A DNA stretch of 64,000 nucleotides from VBDM01 sp035519135 (GTDB taxonomy: Bacteria; Pseudomonadota; Gammaproteobacteria; Burkholderiales; SG8-39), in assembly GCA_035519135.1 (NCBI GenBank), contig DATIWX010000004.1, positions 186,001 through 250,000 of the forward strand, in the 5' to 3' direction. Of this stretch, positions 27,578 to 35,595 are shown piece after piece; within the stretch, counting starts at the first letter, position 1; every line of letters starts with the position of its first letter. The notes below the pieces were generated by a model that was not told the origin of the DNA, did no database searches, and was given only the letters and a program-made list of their open reading frames with translations. The translations under genes were made by a program, and so were the position numbers.

Positions 27578-28606
27578 ATGATCAAGATCGGGATCGTAGG
27601 GGGAACGGGCTACACGGGAGTCGAGCTGTTGCGCATCCTCGCGCGGCATCCGGAATCCGAGCTCGTCGCGATCACGTCCCGCAAGGAGGCCGGCATCCCG
27701 GTCGCAGACCTCTTCCCAAGCTTGCGCGGCCTTGTCGACCTCCCGTATTCGGATCCTGCAAGAGCCGATCTTGCCAAGGCCGACTTGGTATTTTTCGCGA
27801 CGCCCAATGCCGTCGCTATGGGTGAAGCGAAAACGCTCTTGCAGGCCGGCGTGAGAGTCGTGGATCTGTCAGCCGATTTTCGAATCCAGAACCTGGCTGA
27901 GTGGGAGAAATGGTACAAGGTCAAGCACGCGGCGCCCGAGCTTCTCCCGGAAGCCGTGTACGGCCTTCCGGAGGTGAATCGCGAGAAGATTAAGGCGGCA
28001 CGTCTGGTCGCCAACCCGGGCTGCTATCCAACCGCCGTTCAACTCGGCTTGCTGCCCTTGCTGGAAGCAGGCGTAGTCGATGTCTCCAGGTTGATCGCGG
28101 ACGCGAAGTCGGGCGTCAGTGGCGCCGGTAAGAGAACTGAAGAGCATCTGCTTTTTTCCGAGGCGTCGGACAATTTCAAGGCGTACGGGGTTGCGGGCCA
28201 TCGCCACTGGCCGGAGATCTTGCAGGGACTTGACGTAGCTGCGGGGAGGAAGGTCGGTTTGACGTTCGTCCCGCACTTGGTGCCGATGATTCGGGGCATC
28301 CACGCGACGTTGTATGCCGAGGTAACAAAGGCCGCGGATTTTCAGCGAATCTACGAGGAGCGCTATCGAAACGAGCCCTTTGTGGATGTGCTTCCAGGTG
28401 GAAGCGAACCCGACACCCGCTCGGTGCGTGCTGCGAACAGTTGCCGCATCGCGGTCCATCGACCGCATGGTCGAGACACGCTGGTCGTGCTTTCCGTAAT
28501 CGACAATCTGGTCAAAGGGGCATCGGGGCAGGCGGTCCAGAATATGAATATCATGTTCGGGTTGGAGGAGACCATGGGTCTCTCTCATCCAGCGGTTGTG
28601 CCCTGA
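27578..28606 (+). CDS. argC: N-acetyl-gamma-glutamyl-phosphate reductase
   Basis: A 342-residue NADPH-dependent enzyme, third step of arginine synthesis. The Rossmann start is IGIVGGTGYTGVELLRIL, the catalytic Cys lies in VANPGCYPTAVQLG, and KSGVSGAGK and FVPHLVPMIRGI follow. Its length puts it in the long ArgC subgroup. The start lies about 60 bases after the rpsI terminator. The next gene begins 16 bases after its stop. Cytosolic. Confidence 0.97.
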   Translation: MIKIGIVGGTGYTGVELLRILARHPESELVAITSRKEAGIPVADLFPSLRGLVDLPYSDPARADLAKADLVFFATPNAVAMGEAKTLLQAGVRVVDLSADFRIQNLAEWEKWYKVKHAAPELLPEAVYGLPEVNREKIKAARLVANPGCYPTAVQLGLLPLLEAGVVDVSRLIADAKSGVSGAGKRTEEHLLFSEASDNFKAYGVAGHRHWPEILQGLDVAAGRKVGLTFVPHLVPMIRGIHATLYAEVTKAADFQRIYEERYRNEPFVDVLPGGSEPDTRSVRAANSCRIAVHRPHGRDTLVVLSVIDNLVKGASGQAVQNMNIMFGLEETMGLSHPAVVP

Positions 28607-28622
28607 CCCGGCGCAGGATCGA

Positions 28623-29369
28623 ATGCTCAAACTGCTCAAGCAATTCCGCCAGCGATTCGGAATCTCGGCGCCGAGGATGACCGTGCAGACGCACGTTGCC
28701 TGGTATTGGCGCTGGTTGGGGATGCTCGTGTTTCTTTCGCTCGCCCTTGCTCTCGCCGCGTGGATGTACGACGCGGGGCGCCGGTTCGCTGGTTTCGACC
28801 GCAGCGAGCTGCAAAATGAGTTTGGCCGCCTTCGCGAATCGATGTCCCGACTCGAAAGCGAGGCAGCGAGGTTGCGCTCGATCGCGAACGCCAGCGAATC
28901 CCGCCTGAAGATCGAGCAGACGGCGCAGATCCAGCTCGCCGCACAGGTAAAGACGCTGGAAGACGAAAACAACCGTCTCAAGGAAGATCTTGCTTTCTTC
29001 GAGAACCTAGTTCCGGCTGAGCGGCGCGGCGACAAGGTCAGCATTCATCGCTTCAAGGTGGAGCGCGATGTGCTCCCTGGAGAGTTTCGCTACCGCTTGC
29101 TTGTGCTCCAGGGAGGAAAGCTTGATCGCGAGTTCCATGGATCCCTGCAGCTTGTGGTGGAAATGCAACAGGAAGGTAGGGATGCTACAATGATAATTCC
29201 GGAGACAAGCGATACGAGCACTGCATTCAAGCTCAACTTCAAGTACTTTCGCCGAGTTGAGGGAACATTTCGGGTTCCGGCGGGAGCCAAAGTGCGTACC
29301 ATACAGGCGCGCATCTTGGAGAACGGGTCCGGCGAGGCCCGTGCCAGCCAGAACGTCAACCTTTCTTAG
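28623..29369 (+). CDS. DUF6776-type membrane protein with coiled coil
   Basis: A 248-residue protein. It has a short basic cytosolic head, one transmembrane helix at about residues 31-51 (WLGMLVFLSLALALAAWMY), a coiled coil from about 58 to 125 (heptad-like SELQNEFGRLRESMSRLESE and KTLEDENNRLKEDLAF) and a C-terminal beta-rich domain. It looks like the DUF6776 family, whose function is unknown. ATG 28623 is chosen because the frame upstream overlaps argC. It is 15 bases before the bactofilin gene and probably co-transcribed with it, so a role as membrane anchor or partner of bactofilin is a reasonable inference. Confidence 0.75.
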   Translation: MLKLLKQFRQRFGISAPRMTVQTHVAWYWRWLGMLVFLSLALALAAWMYDAGRRFAGFDRSELQNEFGRLRESMSRLESEAARLRSIANASESRLKIEQTAQIQLAAQVKTLEDENNRLKEDLAFFENLVPAERRGDKVSIHRFKVERDVLPGEFRYRLLVLQGGKLDREFHGSLQLVVEMQQEGRDATMIIPETSDTSTAFKLNFKYFRRVEGTFRVPAGAKVRTIQARILENGSGEARASQNVNLS

Positions 29370-29384
29370 TGCGTAGGTGACGCT

Positions 29385-29801
29385 ATGTTTCGCAAGCAGC
29401 CAAGCAAGCCGCAAAATCGCATCGATAGCCTGATTGGCGTTGGAACGAAGATCGAAGGTAACATCAACTTTACCGGCGGCCTGCGCGTTGACGGTGAAGT
29501 AATCGGTAACGTGACCGCGGTATCCGACGAACCCTCGACCCTGGTGCTCAGCGAAAAGGCCCGAATCGAAGGCGAGATCAGCGTCTCGCATCTCGTGGTG
29601 AACGGCGAGATCTCGGGGCCGGTCTACGTGGCCGAATTCCTCGAACTCCAGTCGCGCTCGCGAGTCAAAGGCGATGTGCACTACAACAGCCTGGAGATGC
29701 ATCTCGGGGCCATAGTCGAGGGGCACTTGGTGCACCGCTCCGGCGAATCTGAGTCAAAGACCGTGGAGCTCAAGCTGGCGACGAGCAAGCCCACTGGGTA
29801 G
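29385..29801 (+). CDS. Bactofilin family cytoskeletal protein
   Basis: A 138-residue protein with a central DUF583 beta-helix (IDSLIGVGTKIEGNINFTGG, LRVDGEVIGNV, KARIEGEISVSHLVVNGEI) between short disordered ends. Bactofilins polymerise without nucleotide into membrane-linked filaments that position cell-wall enzymes. The gene follows the DUF6776-type gene and precedes erpA. A peptidoglycan endopeptidase and anmK lie within 3 kb, which fits a cell-wall theme. Confidence 0.92.
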   Translation: MFRKQPSKPQNRIDSLIGVGTKIEGNINFTGGLRVDGEVIGNVTAVSDEPSTLVLSEKARIEGEISVSHLVVNGEISGPVYVAEFLELQSRSRVKGDVHYNSLEMHLGAIVEGHLVHRSGESESKTVELKLATSKPTG

Positions 29802-29887
29802 CGTCAAGAGATGAACTTCGACTTGAAGGCCGGTACCGGAATCCTCACATGGAGGACTCGGACCGGATTTGGAACAGGAGCAATGGC

Positions 29888-30238
29888 ATGAATGCAGTTG
29901 CGGAAGCACCAGCGCCGTTGGTCTTTACCGACAGCGCGGCAAACAAGGTAAAGCAGCTGATCGACGAGGAAGGCAATGCCGAGTTGAAGCTGCGTGTATT
30001 CGTCACGGGCGGCGGTTGCTCCGGATTTCAGTACGGTTTCACCTTCGACGAAGTGAAGAGTGACGACGATACCGTGATGGAGAAGAATGGCGTGATGCTG
30101 CTCATCGACCCTATGAGCTACCAATACCTGGTCGGCGCCGAGATCGACTATTCCGAAGGCCTCGAGGGCGCGCAATTCGTCATCAAGAACCCCAACGCGA
30201 CGAGTACTTGCGGCTGCGGGTCGTCTTTCTCCGCTTAG
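29888..30238 (+). CDS. erpA: Iron-sulfur cluster insertion protein ErpA
   Basis: A 116-residue A-type carrier that passes Fe-S clusters to apo-enzymes, including isoprenoid-pathway enzymes. The three cluster cysteines are in VTGGGCSGFQYGF and STCGCGSSFS. The ATG at 29888 follows AGGAG with 7-base spacing; an upstream in-frame ATG (29849) lacks family similarity. A strong terminator follows. Cytosolic. Confidence 0.96.
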   Translation: MNAVAEAPAPLVFTDSAANKVKQLIDEEGNAELKLRVFVTGGGCSGFQYGFTFDEVKSDDDTVMEKNGVMLLIDPMSYQYLVGAEIDYSEGLEGAQFVIKNPNATSTCGCGSSFSA

Positions 30239-30258
30239 GTCGGTCGAAGGTCTTGAGA

Positions 30259-30289
30259 GACGGGGGCGTCAGCCCCCGTCTTGCTTTTT
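30259..30289. terminator. Terminator between erpA and anmK
   Basis: GACGGGGGC, loop GTCA, GCCCCCGTC, then TTGCTTTTT. It ends erpA transcription; the opposite strand has no good T-run, so it mainly serves the plus strand. Confidence 0.88.
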
Positions 30290-30319
30290 GAGTGTCGCAG
30301 CGGTGCACGCTAGTCTCGA

Positions 30320-31432
30320 TCATGCGGCGCATATCGAGCCCAGCACGCGCGCATTCCTTGCGCCGGTCACCTCGGGAAGGTTCGCCGTTTCGCCCTTCAC
30401 CCGGCGCTGTGCGAGCCAGGCAAAGGCCATCGCTTCCACCCAGTCAGGGTGAATGCCGAGCTGAAGCGTGGAGGCTACCGGGACGTCCGGCAACGCTCGG
30501 GCGATCCGTCTGACCAGGTCGGAGTTGCGTGCGCCGCCGCCGCACAGGTAAACCTCGCTCGCGCCGGAGCAGAATCTGGCAATGGCGCTGGCGATGCTGC
30601 GCGCGGACAGCTCGGCTAGAGTGGCCTGCACGTCTTCGGCCTTGTGTCGCGCGACGCCGAACCGACGCAACCAAGCCAGGTTGAAATGGTCGCGTCCCGT
30701 GCTCTTTGGCGGGGAGCGGTGGAAGTAGGGATCGGCGAGCAAATCCCCGAGCAGAGGCTGCAGCGGACGCCCGCGCGACGCGAATCTGCCACCCCGATCG
30801 AAGTCCTTACCGAGCCTCCATGCTATCCATGCATCGAGGAGAACATTGCCAGGGCCGGTATCGAAACCCTTTACCTTTCCGCGGGGAGGCAGGCTGGTAA
30901 GGTTGGCGATGCCCCCCAGGTTGACGACCACGCGATGCACGCGTTCACTCCGGAAAACGGCGGCGTGAAACGCAGGGACCAGAGGCGCTCCCTGACCGCC
31001 GGCCGCGATATCGGCGCTGCGAAAGTCAGCGACAACCGGTATTCCAAGGCGATCCGCAAGCACTGCGGGACTGCCAAGCTGCACCGTGTAGCCCGATTGC
31101 GGCCGGTGGCGCACTGTTTGACCGTGGCAGCCGATCGCGCGGACCAGCCCCGGCGGGATGCGGCATTTCCTCAGCAGGCGGCTCGCCGCCGTGGCGTAGA
31201 GTCCGGAGAGTCGAATTCCTGCGAGCGATGCCCGATGCAGCTCATCACGGGACGGAGCCTGTAGGTCGAACAGGACGGCCTTCAGCGCTTTTGGATAGGG
31301 CAAGAACTCGGTGCCGAGCAGCACAGGCCGGGATCGCAGATCGACAAGGGCGGCATCTACGCCGTCGAGACTCGTACCCGACATCAAGCCGATGTAGAGC
31401 TCGGAGGGCCTGCGCTGCAGGGAACCGCTCAC
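30320..31432 (-). CDS. anmK: Anhydro-N-acetylmuramic acid kinase
   Basis: A 370-residue kinase that converts 1,6-anhydroMurNAc to MurNAc-6-phosphate in peptidoglycan recycling. Family blocks are YIGLMSGTSLDGVDAALVD, GCHGQTVRHRP, VNLGGIANLT, GFDTGPGNVLLDAW and CGGGARNSDLVRRIA. The start is GTG 31432 overlapping the M23 gene stop (GTGA), so the two are translationally coupled. It consumes the kind of sugar released by transglycosylases such as MltA. Confidence 0.95.
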   Translation of the reverse strand: MSGSLQRRPSELYIGLMSGTSLDGVDAALVDLRSRPVLLGTEFLPYPKALKAVLFDLQAPSRDELHRASLAGIRLSGLYATAASRLLRKCRIPPGLVRAIGCHGQTVRHRPQSGYTVQLGSPAVLADRLGIPVVADFRSADIAAGGQGAPLVPAFHAAVFRSERVHRVVVNLGGIANLTSLPPRGKVKGFDTGPGNVLLDAWIAWRLGKDFDRGGRFASRGRPLQPLLGDLLADPYFHRSPPKSTGRDHFNLAWLRRFGVARHKAEDVQATLAELSARSIASAIARFCSGASEVYLCGGGARNSDLVRRIARALPDVPVASTLQLGIHPDWVEAMAFAWLAQRRVKGETANLPEVTGARNARVLGSICAA

Positions 31433-32730
31433 TCTAGCAGGGCGAGCTCGCTGTTCTTGAGGAGATCAAGTCGCGCAAGGAGTGGGTCCGCCGCGCGTTT
31501 GAAGCCCGGCAGTTCGATCTCCAAGAGCGGCTGTGCGGACTGGAACGTCATGGTGAGGGGATTACGATTCTGATCGTGCGCGCGGAACTCGTAGTGAAGG
31601 TGAGGACCCGTGGCCCAGCCGGTTTGCCCTACGTAGCCGATGGTCTCTCCCTGCCCGACGCGCTTGCCCGGCTTCAACCCTCGGGTGAAGTCTCGCAGGT
31701 GAGCGTAGTAGGTGCTGTACCCTCCGTGGTGCCTGAGCACGATCAGGTTGCCGTATCCGGCTCGGCGCCCAGCGAATGCGACGACACCGTCACCGGTGGC
31801 CTTGACCCTTGTGCCGGCCGGCGCCCCATAGTCGACCCCTTGATGCGCCCGCCACTGCTGGAGAATCGGATGGCGACGGAAACCAAACCCGGAAGTGACG
31901 CGCGAGAATTCCAGGGGCGAGCGCAGGAACACCTTGCGCAGATTCTCCCCATCGGGCGTGTAGTATCCGCCCCTCCCCGAAGCGTCCTGGAACCAGACCG
32001 CGCGAAACGTCTGCTTCCGATTGGAGAACTCCGCCGCGAGCACCCTGGCAGACCGCACTGTGCGTCCGTCAAGACGAACTGTTTCGAAGACCACCGCAAA
32101 GCGATCTCCGCGACGAAGGTCCCGGTGAAAATCGACGTCGCCCCCAAAAATGTCCGCAAGCTGGATCGCGATGCTATCGGGAATTCCCGCGGAATCGGTG
32201 GCGGCGAAGAGGGAAGTCCTGATCTCGCCTGATTTCATCTCGATTCCGCGTGTCAGTTCCACCTGTTGCTCGAGCGTCTGGAATCCGTCCCCCAGGCGAT
32301 CGAGCGAAAGCACGGTATCTCTATCGGTGAGGTACCACAGGGAGCGCAGCTTCCCGGCTTGATCGACTTTCGCCTGCACGGTCGTGCCTGGAGGCAAGAG
32401 GCGGAACGGCCGCATCGCGCGCGGCGAGTGTCGGATTGTCTCGGCGTCCGCTTCATCGGCCCCGAGCCGGCCGAGCAGCGCGGCGGGCGCTTCGTTGCGC
32501 CTGGATACCGCTTCGCGGAAGTAGATGCTCAGCCCGGACTCTCCGATCGGCGCCGGGGAGAGCGACAGCGGTTCGACAATAAGTTGCAGGGGAACGGCGT
32601 CGGACTCCTGATGAACAGTGCCGAAAGCGGCCACCCCGCCGAAAAGCGGCACCGCGACTGCCGCCGCGAGCCAGCGAAGGCGTCTTCCTCCGGAGCGCGT
32701 TACAATTCCCCCCTTGCTGTTGCTATCCAT
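31429..32730 (-). CDS. M23 family peptidoglycan endopeptidase
   Basis: A 433-residue protein with an N-terminal membrane anchor (WLAAAVAVPLFGGVAAFG), a middle domain of the OapA/Csd3 type (residues about 60-270) and a C-terminal LytM zinc domain. The metal ligands are visible in RAHQGVDYGAPAGT and TGPHLHYEFRAH, so it should be active. It cleaves peptide cross-links in the periplasm, like MepM or Csd3. ATG 32730 is chosen; a longer frame overlaps tyrS on the other strand. Overlap with anmK links wall cutting with recycling. Confidence 0.92.
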   Translation of the reverse strand: MDSNSKGGIVTRSGGRRLRWLAAAVAVPLFGGVAAFGTVHQESDAVPLQLIVEPLSLSPAPIGESGLSIYFREAVSRRNEAPAALLGRLGADEADAETIRHSPRAMRPFRLLPPGTTVQAKVDQAGKLRSLWYLTDRDTVLSLDRLGDGFQTLEQQVELTRGIEMKSGEIRTSLFAATDSAGIPDSIAIQLADIFGGDVDFHRDLRRGDRFAVVFETVRLDGRTVRSARVLAAEFSNRKQTFRAVWFQDASGRGGYYTPDGENLRKVFLRSPLEFSRVTSGFGFRRHPILQQWRAHQGVDYGAPAGTRVKATGDGVVAFAGRRAGYGNLIVLRHHGGYSTYYAHLRDFTRGLKPGKRVGQGETIGYVGQTGWATGPHLHYEFRAHDQNRNPLTMTFQSAQPLLEIELPGFKRAADPLLARLDLLKNSELALLE

Positions 32731-32800
32731 GTGTCGCCGCGGGTTAAAACCAAAAAAGTCTAACAAATAACCGCCAGGCAGGCCATTCCCCAGGAAACTC

Positions 32801-34027
32801 ATGAGTGATATCGACAACCAGCTGAGACTTATTAAGCGCGGCTGCGATGAATTGATCGTCGAGTCCGAGTTGCGCGAAAGGCTCACAAGCGGCCGCCGTT
32901 TGCGGGTGAAGCTGGGCATGGATCCGACCGCGCCCGATCTGCATCTCGGGCACACGGTGGTGATAAACAAGTTGCGTCAGTTCCAGGATCTGGGCCACCA
33001 GATCCAGTTCCTCATCGGCGATTTCACCGGCATGATCGGTGATCCGAGCGGAAAGAACGAAACGCGCCCGGCGCTCTCCCGGGAGCAGGTACTGCACAAC
33101 GCGAAGACCTACCAGGATCAGGTGTTCAAGATTCTCGATGCCAATCGCACGGAGATTCTCTTCAACTCCAGATGGTCCGAAGAGCTGGGGGCGGCGGGAA
33201 TGATCCGTCTCGCGGCGACCTGGACGGTCGCGCGGATGCTCGAGCGCGACGACTTCGCCAAGCGCTATGCCGCCCGCCAGCCGATCGCAGTCCACGAGTT
33301 CCTCTATCCGCTGATGCAGGGCTATGACTCCGTCGCGATGAAATCCGACGTCGAGCTCGGGGGGACCGACCAGAAGTTCAATCTCCTGGTGGGGCGCGAG
33401 CTCCAGAAGCACTACCGCCAGCGACAGCAGTGCATCCTGACTATGCCGCTCCTCGAAGGGCTCCGCGGGGGCGAGAAGATGTCGAAGTCCCTGGGCAACT
33501 ACGTTGGGATCAATGAGCCGCCCGAAACGATATTCGGGAAGCTGATGTCGATCTCCGACGAGCTGATGTGGCGCTACATAGAGCTGCTGTCCTTCCAGCC
33601 CATGGAGGCCGTGGACAAGTGGAAGGGGGAAGTCGCCGAAGGCGGGAACCCGCGCGACATCAAGGTGCGCTTCGCGAGCGAAATCGTGGCACGCTTTCAC
33701 GGTGCTCGGGCCGCCGAGCAGGCGATCGCCGATTTCGAGGTGCGATTCAGGCGCGGCGACCTGCCCGACAACATTCCCGAAGTGACCGTCAAGGTCCCGG
33801 ACGAGGCGAGAAAGCCCGCCGGGCGAGTCGCGGAAATAGCGATCGCGAAGGTCCTCAAGGAATCGCAGCTGGTCGCCAGCGCCTCGGAGGCGCTGCGGAT
33901 GATCGAGCAGGGCGGCGTGCGCATCAACGGTGAGAAGGTCATTGACAAGGGACTGGTCGTCCGCCGGGGTGACACCGTCGTGCTGCAGGTCGGCAAGCGC
34001 AAGTTCGCTCGGGTCACCCTCGCCTGA
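32801..34027 (+). CDS. tyrS: Tyrosine-tRNA ligase
   Basis: A 408-residue class I synthetase of the bacterial TyrRZ-like type. The HIGH motif is PDLHLGH and the KMSKS motif is intact (GGEKMSKSLGNYVG). LGGTDQKFNLLVGRELQ and the C-terminal S4 RNA-binding domain (GGVRINGEKVIDKGLVVRRGD) are present. Divergent from the M23 gene with 70 bases between. Cytosolic. Confidence 0.97.
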   Translation: MSDIDNQLRLIKRGCDELIVESELRERLTSGRRLRVKLGMDPTAPDLHLGHTVVINKLRQFQDLGHQIQFLIGDFTGMIGDPSGKNETRPALSREQVLHNAKTYQDQVFKILDANRTEILFNSRWSEELGAAGMIRLAATWTVARMLERDDFAKRYAARQPIAVHEFLYPLMQGYDSVAMKSDVELGGTDQKFNLLVGRELQKHYRQRQQCILTMPLLEGLRGGEKMSKSLGNYVGINEPPETIFGKLMSISDELMWRYIELLSFQPMEAVDKWKGEVAEGGNPRDIKVRFASEIVARFHGARAAEQAIADFEVRFRRGDLPDNIPEVTVKVPDEARKPAGRVAEIAIAKVLKESQLVASASEALRMIEQGGVRINGEKVIDKGLVVRRGDTVVLQVGKRKFARVTLA

Positions 34028-34059
34028 CGCGAGGCAACCCCGGTTCCGAAGCCCCCCAT

Positions 34060-34087
34060 TTGCCTGGCGATGATGTTGTGTTATGGT
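34060..34087 (+). promoter_or_regulatory. Possible promoter of the FadL-type gene
   Basis: TTGCCT (34060-34065) and TATGGT (34082-34087) with a 16-base spacer, about 55 bases before the ATG. A moderate match to the sigma-70 consensus. Confidence 0.4.
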
Positions 34088-34142
34088 GCCGGCAGAAGAA
34101 AAATAATCGGCAAGATTCAGCTGCACTGAAAAAGGGGGAGTC

Positions 34143-35519
34143 ATGACACGCATCAACAAGTCCGTTCTATCGCTCGCGGTGGCGGGTATTTTCGGTGGCG
34201 GGGCCTCGCAAGCGTATGCCTCGGCCTTTGCCCTGATCGAGCAGAGCGCAAGCGGGCTGGGTAATGCCTACGCTGGCGCCGCCGCCGTGGCGGAAGACGC
34301 AAGCACGGTCTACTACAACCCGGCAGGAATGACTCTGCTAAAGGGACCGACGAATCTCTCCCTCGGGTTTGCCTACATCAACATCTCGGAGAAATTCACC
34401 GATTCAGGCTCTCTAGCTTCGGGGGTGGGACTCAACTTGGCCGGGGTAAACAATGAACCACGACCTTTGGGGGGAACAGGCGGCGACGCGGGCGGCCCGG
34501 CCTTCGTACCGAACTTCTATGTCGCGGGGGATATCGCGCCCGACTGGAAATTCGGCCTCGGCATCAGCGTTCCGTTCGGACTCAAGACCCATTACGAGGG
34601 AGATTGGCTCGGGCGCTTCCAGGCGGTCAAATCAGAGTTGACTACGCTGAACATCAATCCGTCGGTGGCCTGGAAGGTGAACGACATGCTCTCGCTCGGG
34701 GGGGGCGTGAGCTATCAGGAGATCGACGCGGAGCTCTCCCAGAACGCGAACTATGTGGCGGCGGCGTTTGCGGCAGCCGGCGGCGTGGCCGGGTTGCCCG
34801 GCAGTGCTACCTTCGCAAATACGGTCCCTGCCGCAAATGCCGAAGGGCGGGTAACGATCAGCGGCAGCGACGGCGCCTGGGGCTTCAACCTGGGAGCGAT
34901 GATCCAGGCCACTCCGGATACGCGGATCGGCATTACGTACCGCTCGGCGATCAAGTATCACGTCACGGGATCGGCCAGTTTCGACAACGCGCCCGCGCAG
35001 CTGGGGAGCCTGAGCACCGGCGTCAGCCTGGACATCAAGATGCCGGACTCAGCCTCGATCGCACTCCAGCAGAAGCTGGGCTCGAGCTGGACCGTGCTCG
35101 CCGACGCGACCTGGACCGGCTGGTCCAAGATCAAGGACCTGACGATCATACGATCAAACGGGACAGTCTTGAGCAGCGCGCCGGAGAACTTCAAGGACAC
35201 CTATCGCTACGGCGTGGGCGTGATATACCGCCATAGCGACGCGTGGTCGTTCAAGGCGGGCGCTGCCGTCGACCAGACGCCGGTCAACGACACTGACCGT
35301 ACCCCGCGGCTTCCGGATCAGGATCGCACCTGGATCTCGTTCGGCGCCAAGTACGGCATATCGAATGACACGACCCTCGACGTCGGATACGCGCACTTGT
35401 TGGTCAAGGATGCATCGATCAACCAGAACGCCGGGAGTACGACCGCCAGCGGCCTGATCCTCGGTTCCTACAAGGCCTCGATCGACATTTTCGGACTGCA
35501 GCTCGCCCACCGTTTCTAG
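34143..35519 (+). CDS. OmpP1/FadL family outer membrane transporter
   Basis: A 458-residue outer-membrane barrel precursor. After the signal peptide (cleavage near SQAYA) comes SAFALIEQSASGLGNAYAG, the plug-forming N-terminal domain, with DASTVYYNPAGMTLL, the classical NPA motif. The C-terminus ends in LQLAHRF with a terminal Phe. Family members carry long-chain fatty acids or hydrophobic compounds. AAAAGGGGGAG precedes the ATG. Monocistronic, with a hairpin terminator; the AidB-like acyl-CoA dehydrogenase gene is convergent next to it. Confidence 0.93.
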   Translation: MTRINKSVLSLAVAGIFGGGASQAYASAFALIEQSASGLGNAYAGAAAVAEDASTVYYNPAGMTLLKGPTNLSLGFAYINISEKFTDSGSLASGVGLNLAGVNNEPRPLGGTGGDAGGPAFVPNFYVAGDIAPDWKFGLGISVPFGLKTHYEGDWLGRFQAVKSELTTLNINPSVAWKVNDMLSLGGGVSYQEIDAELSQNANYVAAAFAAAGGVAGLPGSATFANTVPAANAEGRVTISGSDGAWGFNLGAMIQATPDTRIGITYRSAIKYHVTGSASFDNAPAQLGSLSTGVSLDIKMPDSASIALQQKLGSSWTVLADATWTGWSKIKDLTIIRSNGTVLSSAPENFKDTYRYGVGVIYRHSDAWSFKAGAAVDQTPVNDTDRTPRLPDQDRTWISFGAKYGISNDTTLDVGYAHLLVKDASINQNAGSTTASGLILGSYKASIDIFGLQLAHRF

Positions 35520-35539
35520 CCGCATATCGGGCAAATCCA

Positions 35540-35572
35540 TTCGGCGCGTCGCTTGACGCGCCGAAGTTCTTT
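35540..35572. terminator. Terminator hairpin between the fadL-like and aidB-like genes
   Basis: TTCGGCGCGTC, loop GCTT, GACGCGCCGAA (perfect 11 bp) followed by GTTCTTT. It lies between convergent genes; the T-rich tail favours the plus strand, but the stem could slow both polymerases. Confidence 0.75.
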
Positions 35573-35595
35573 CCGATCCGCTCGACACCGCGCGT

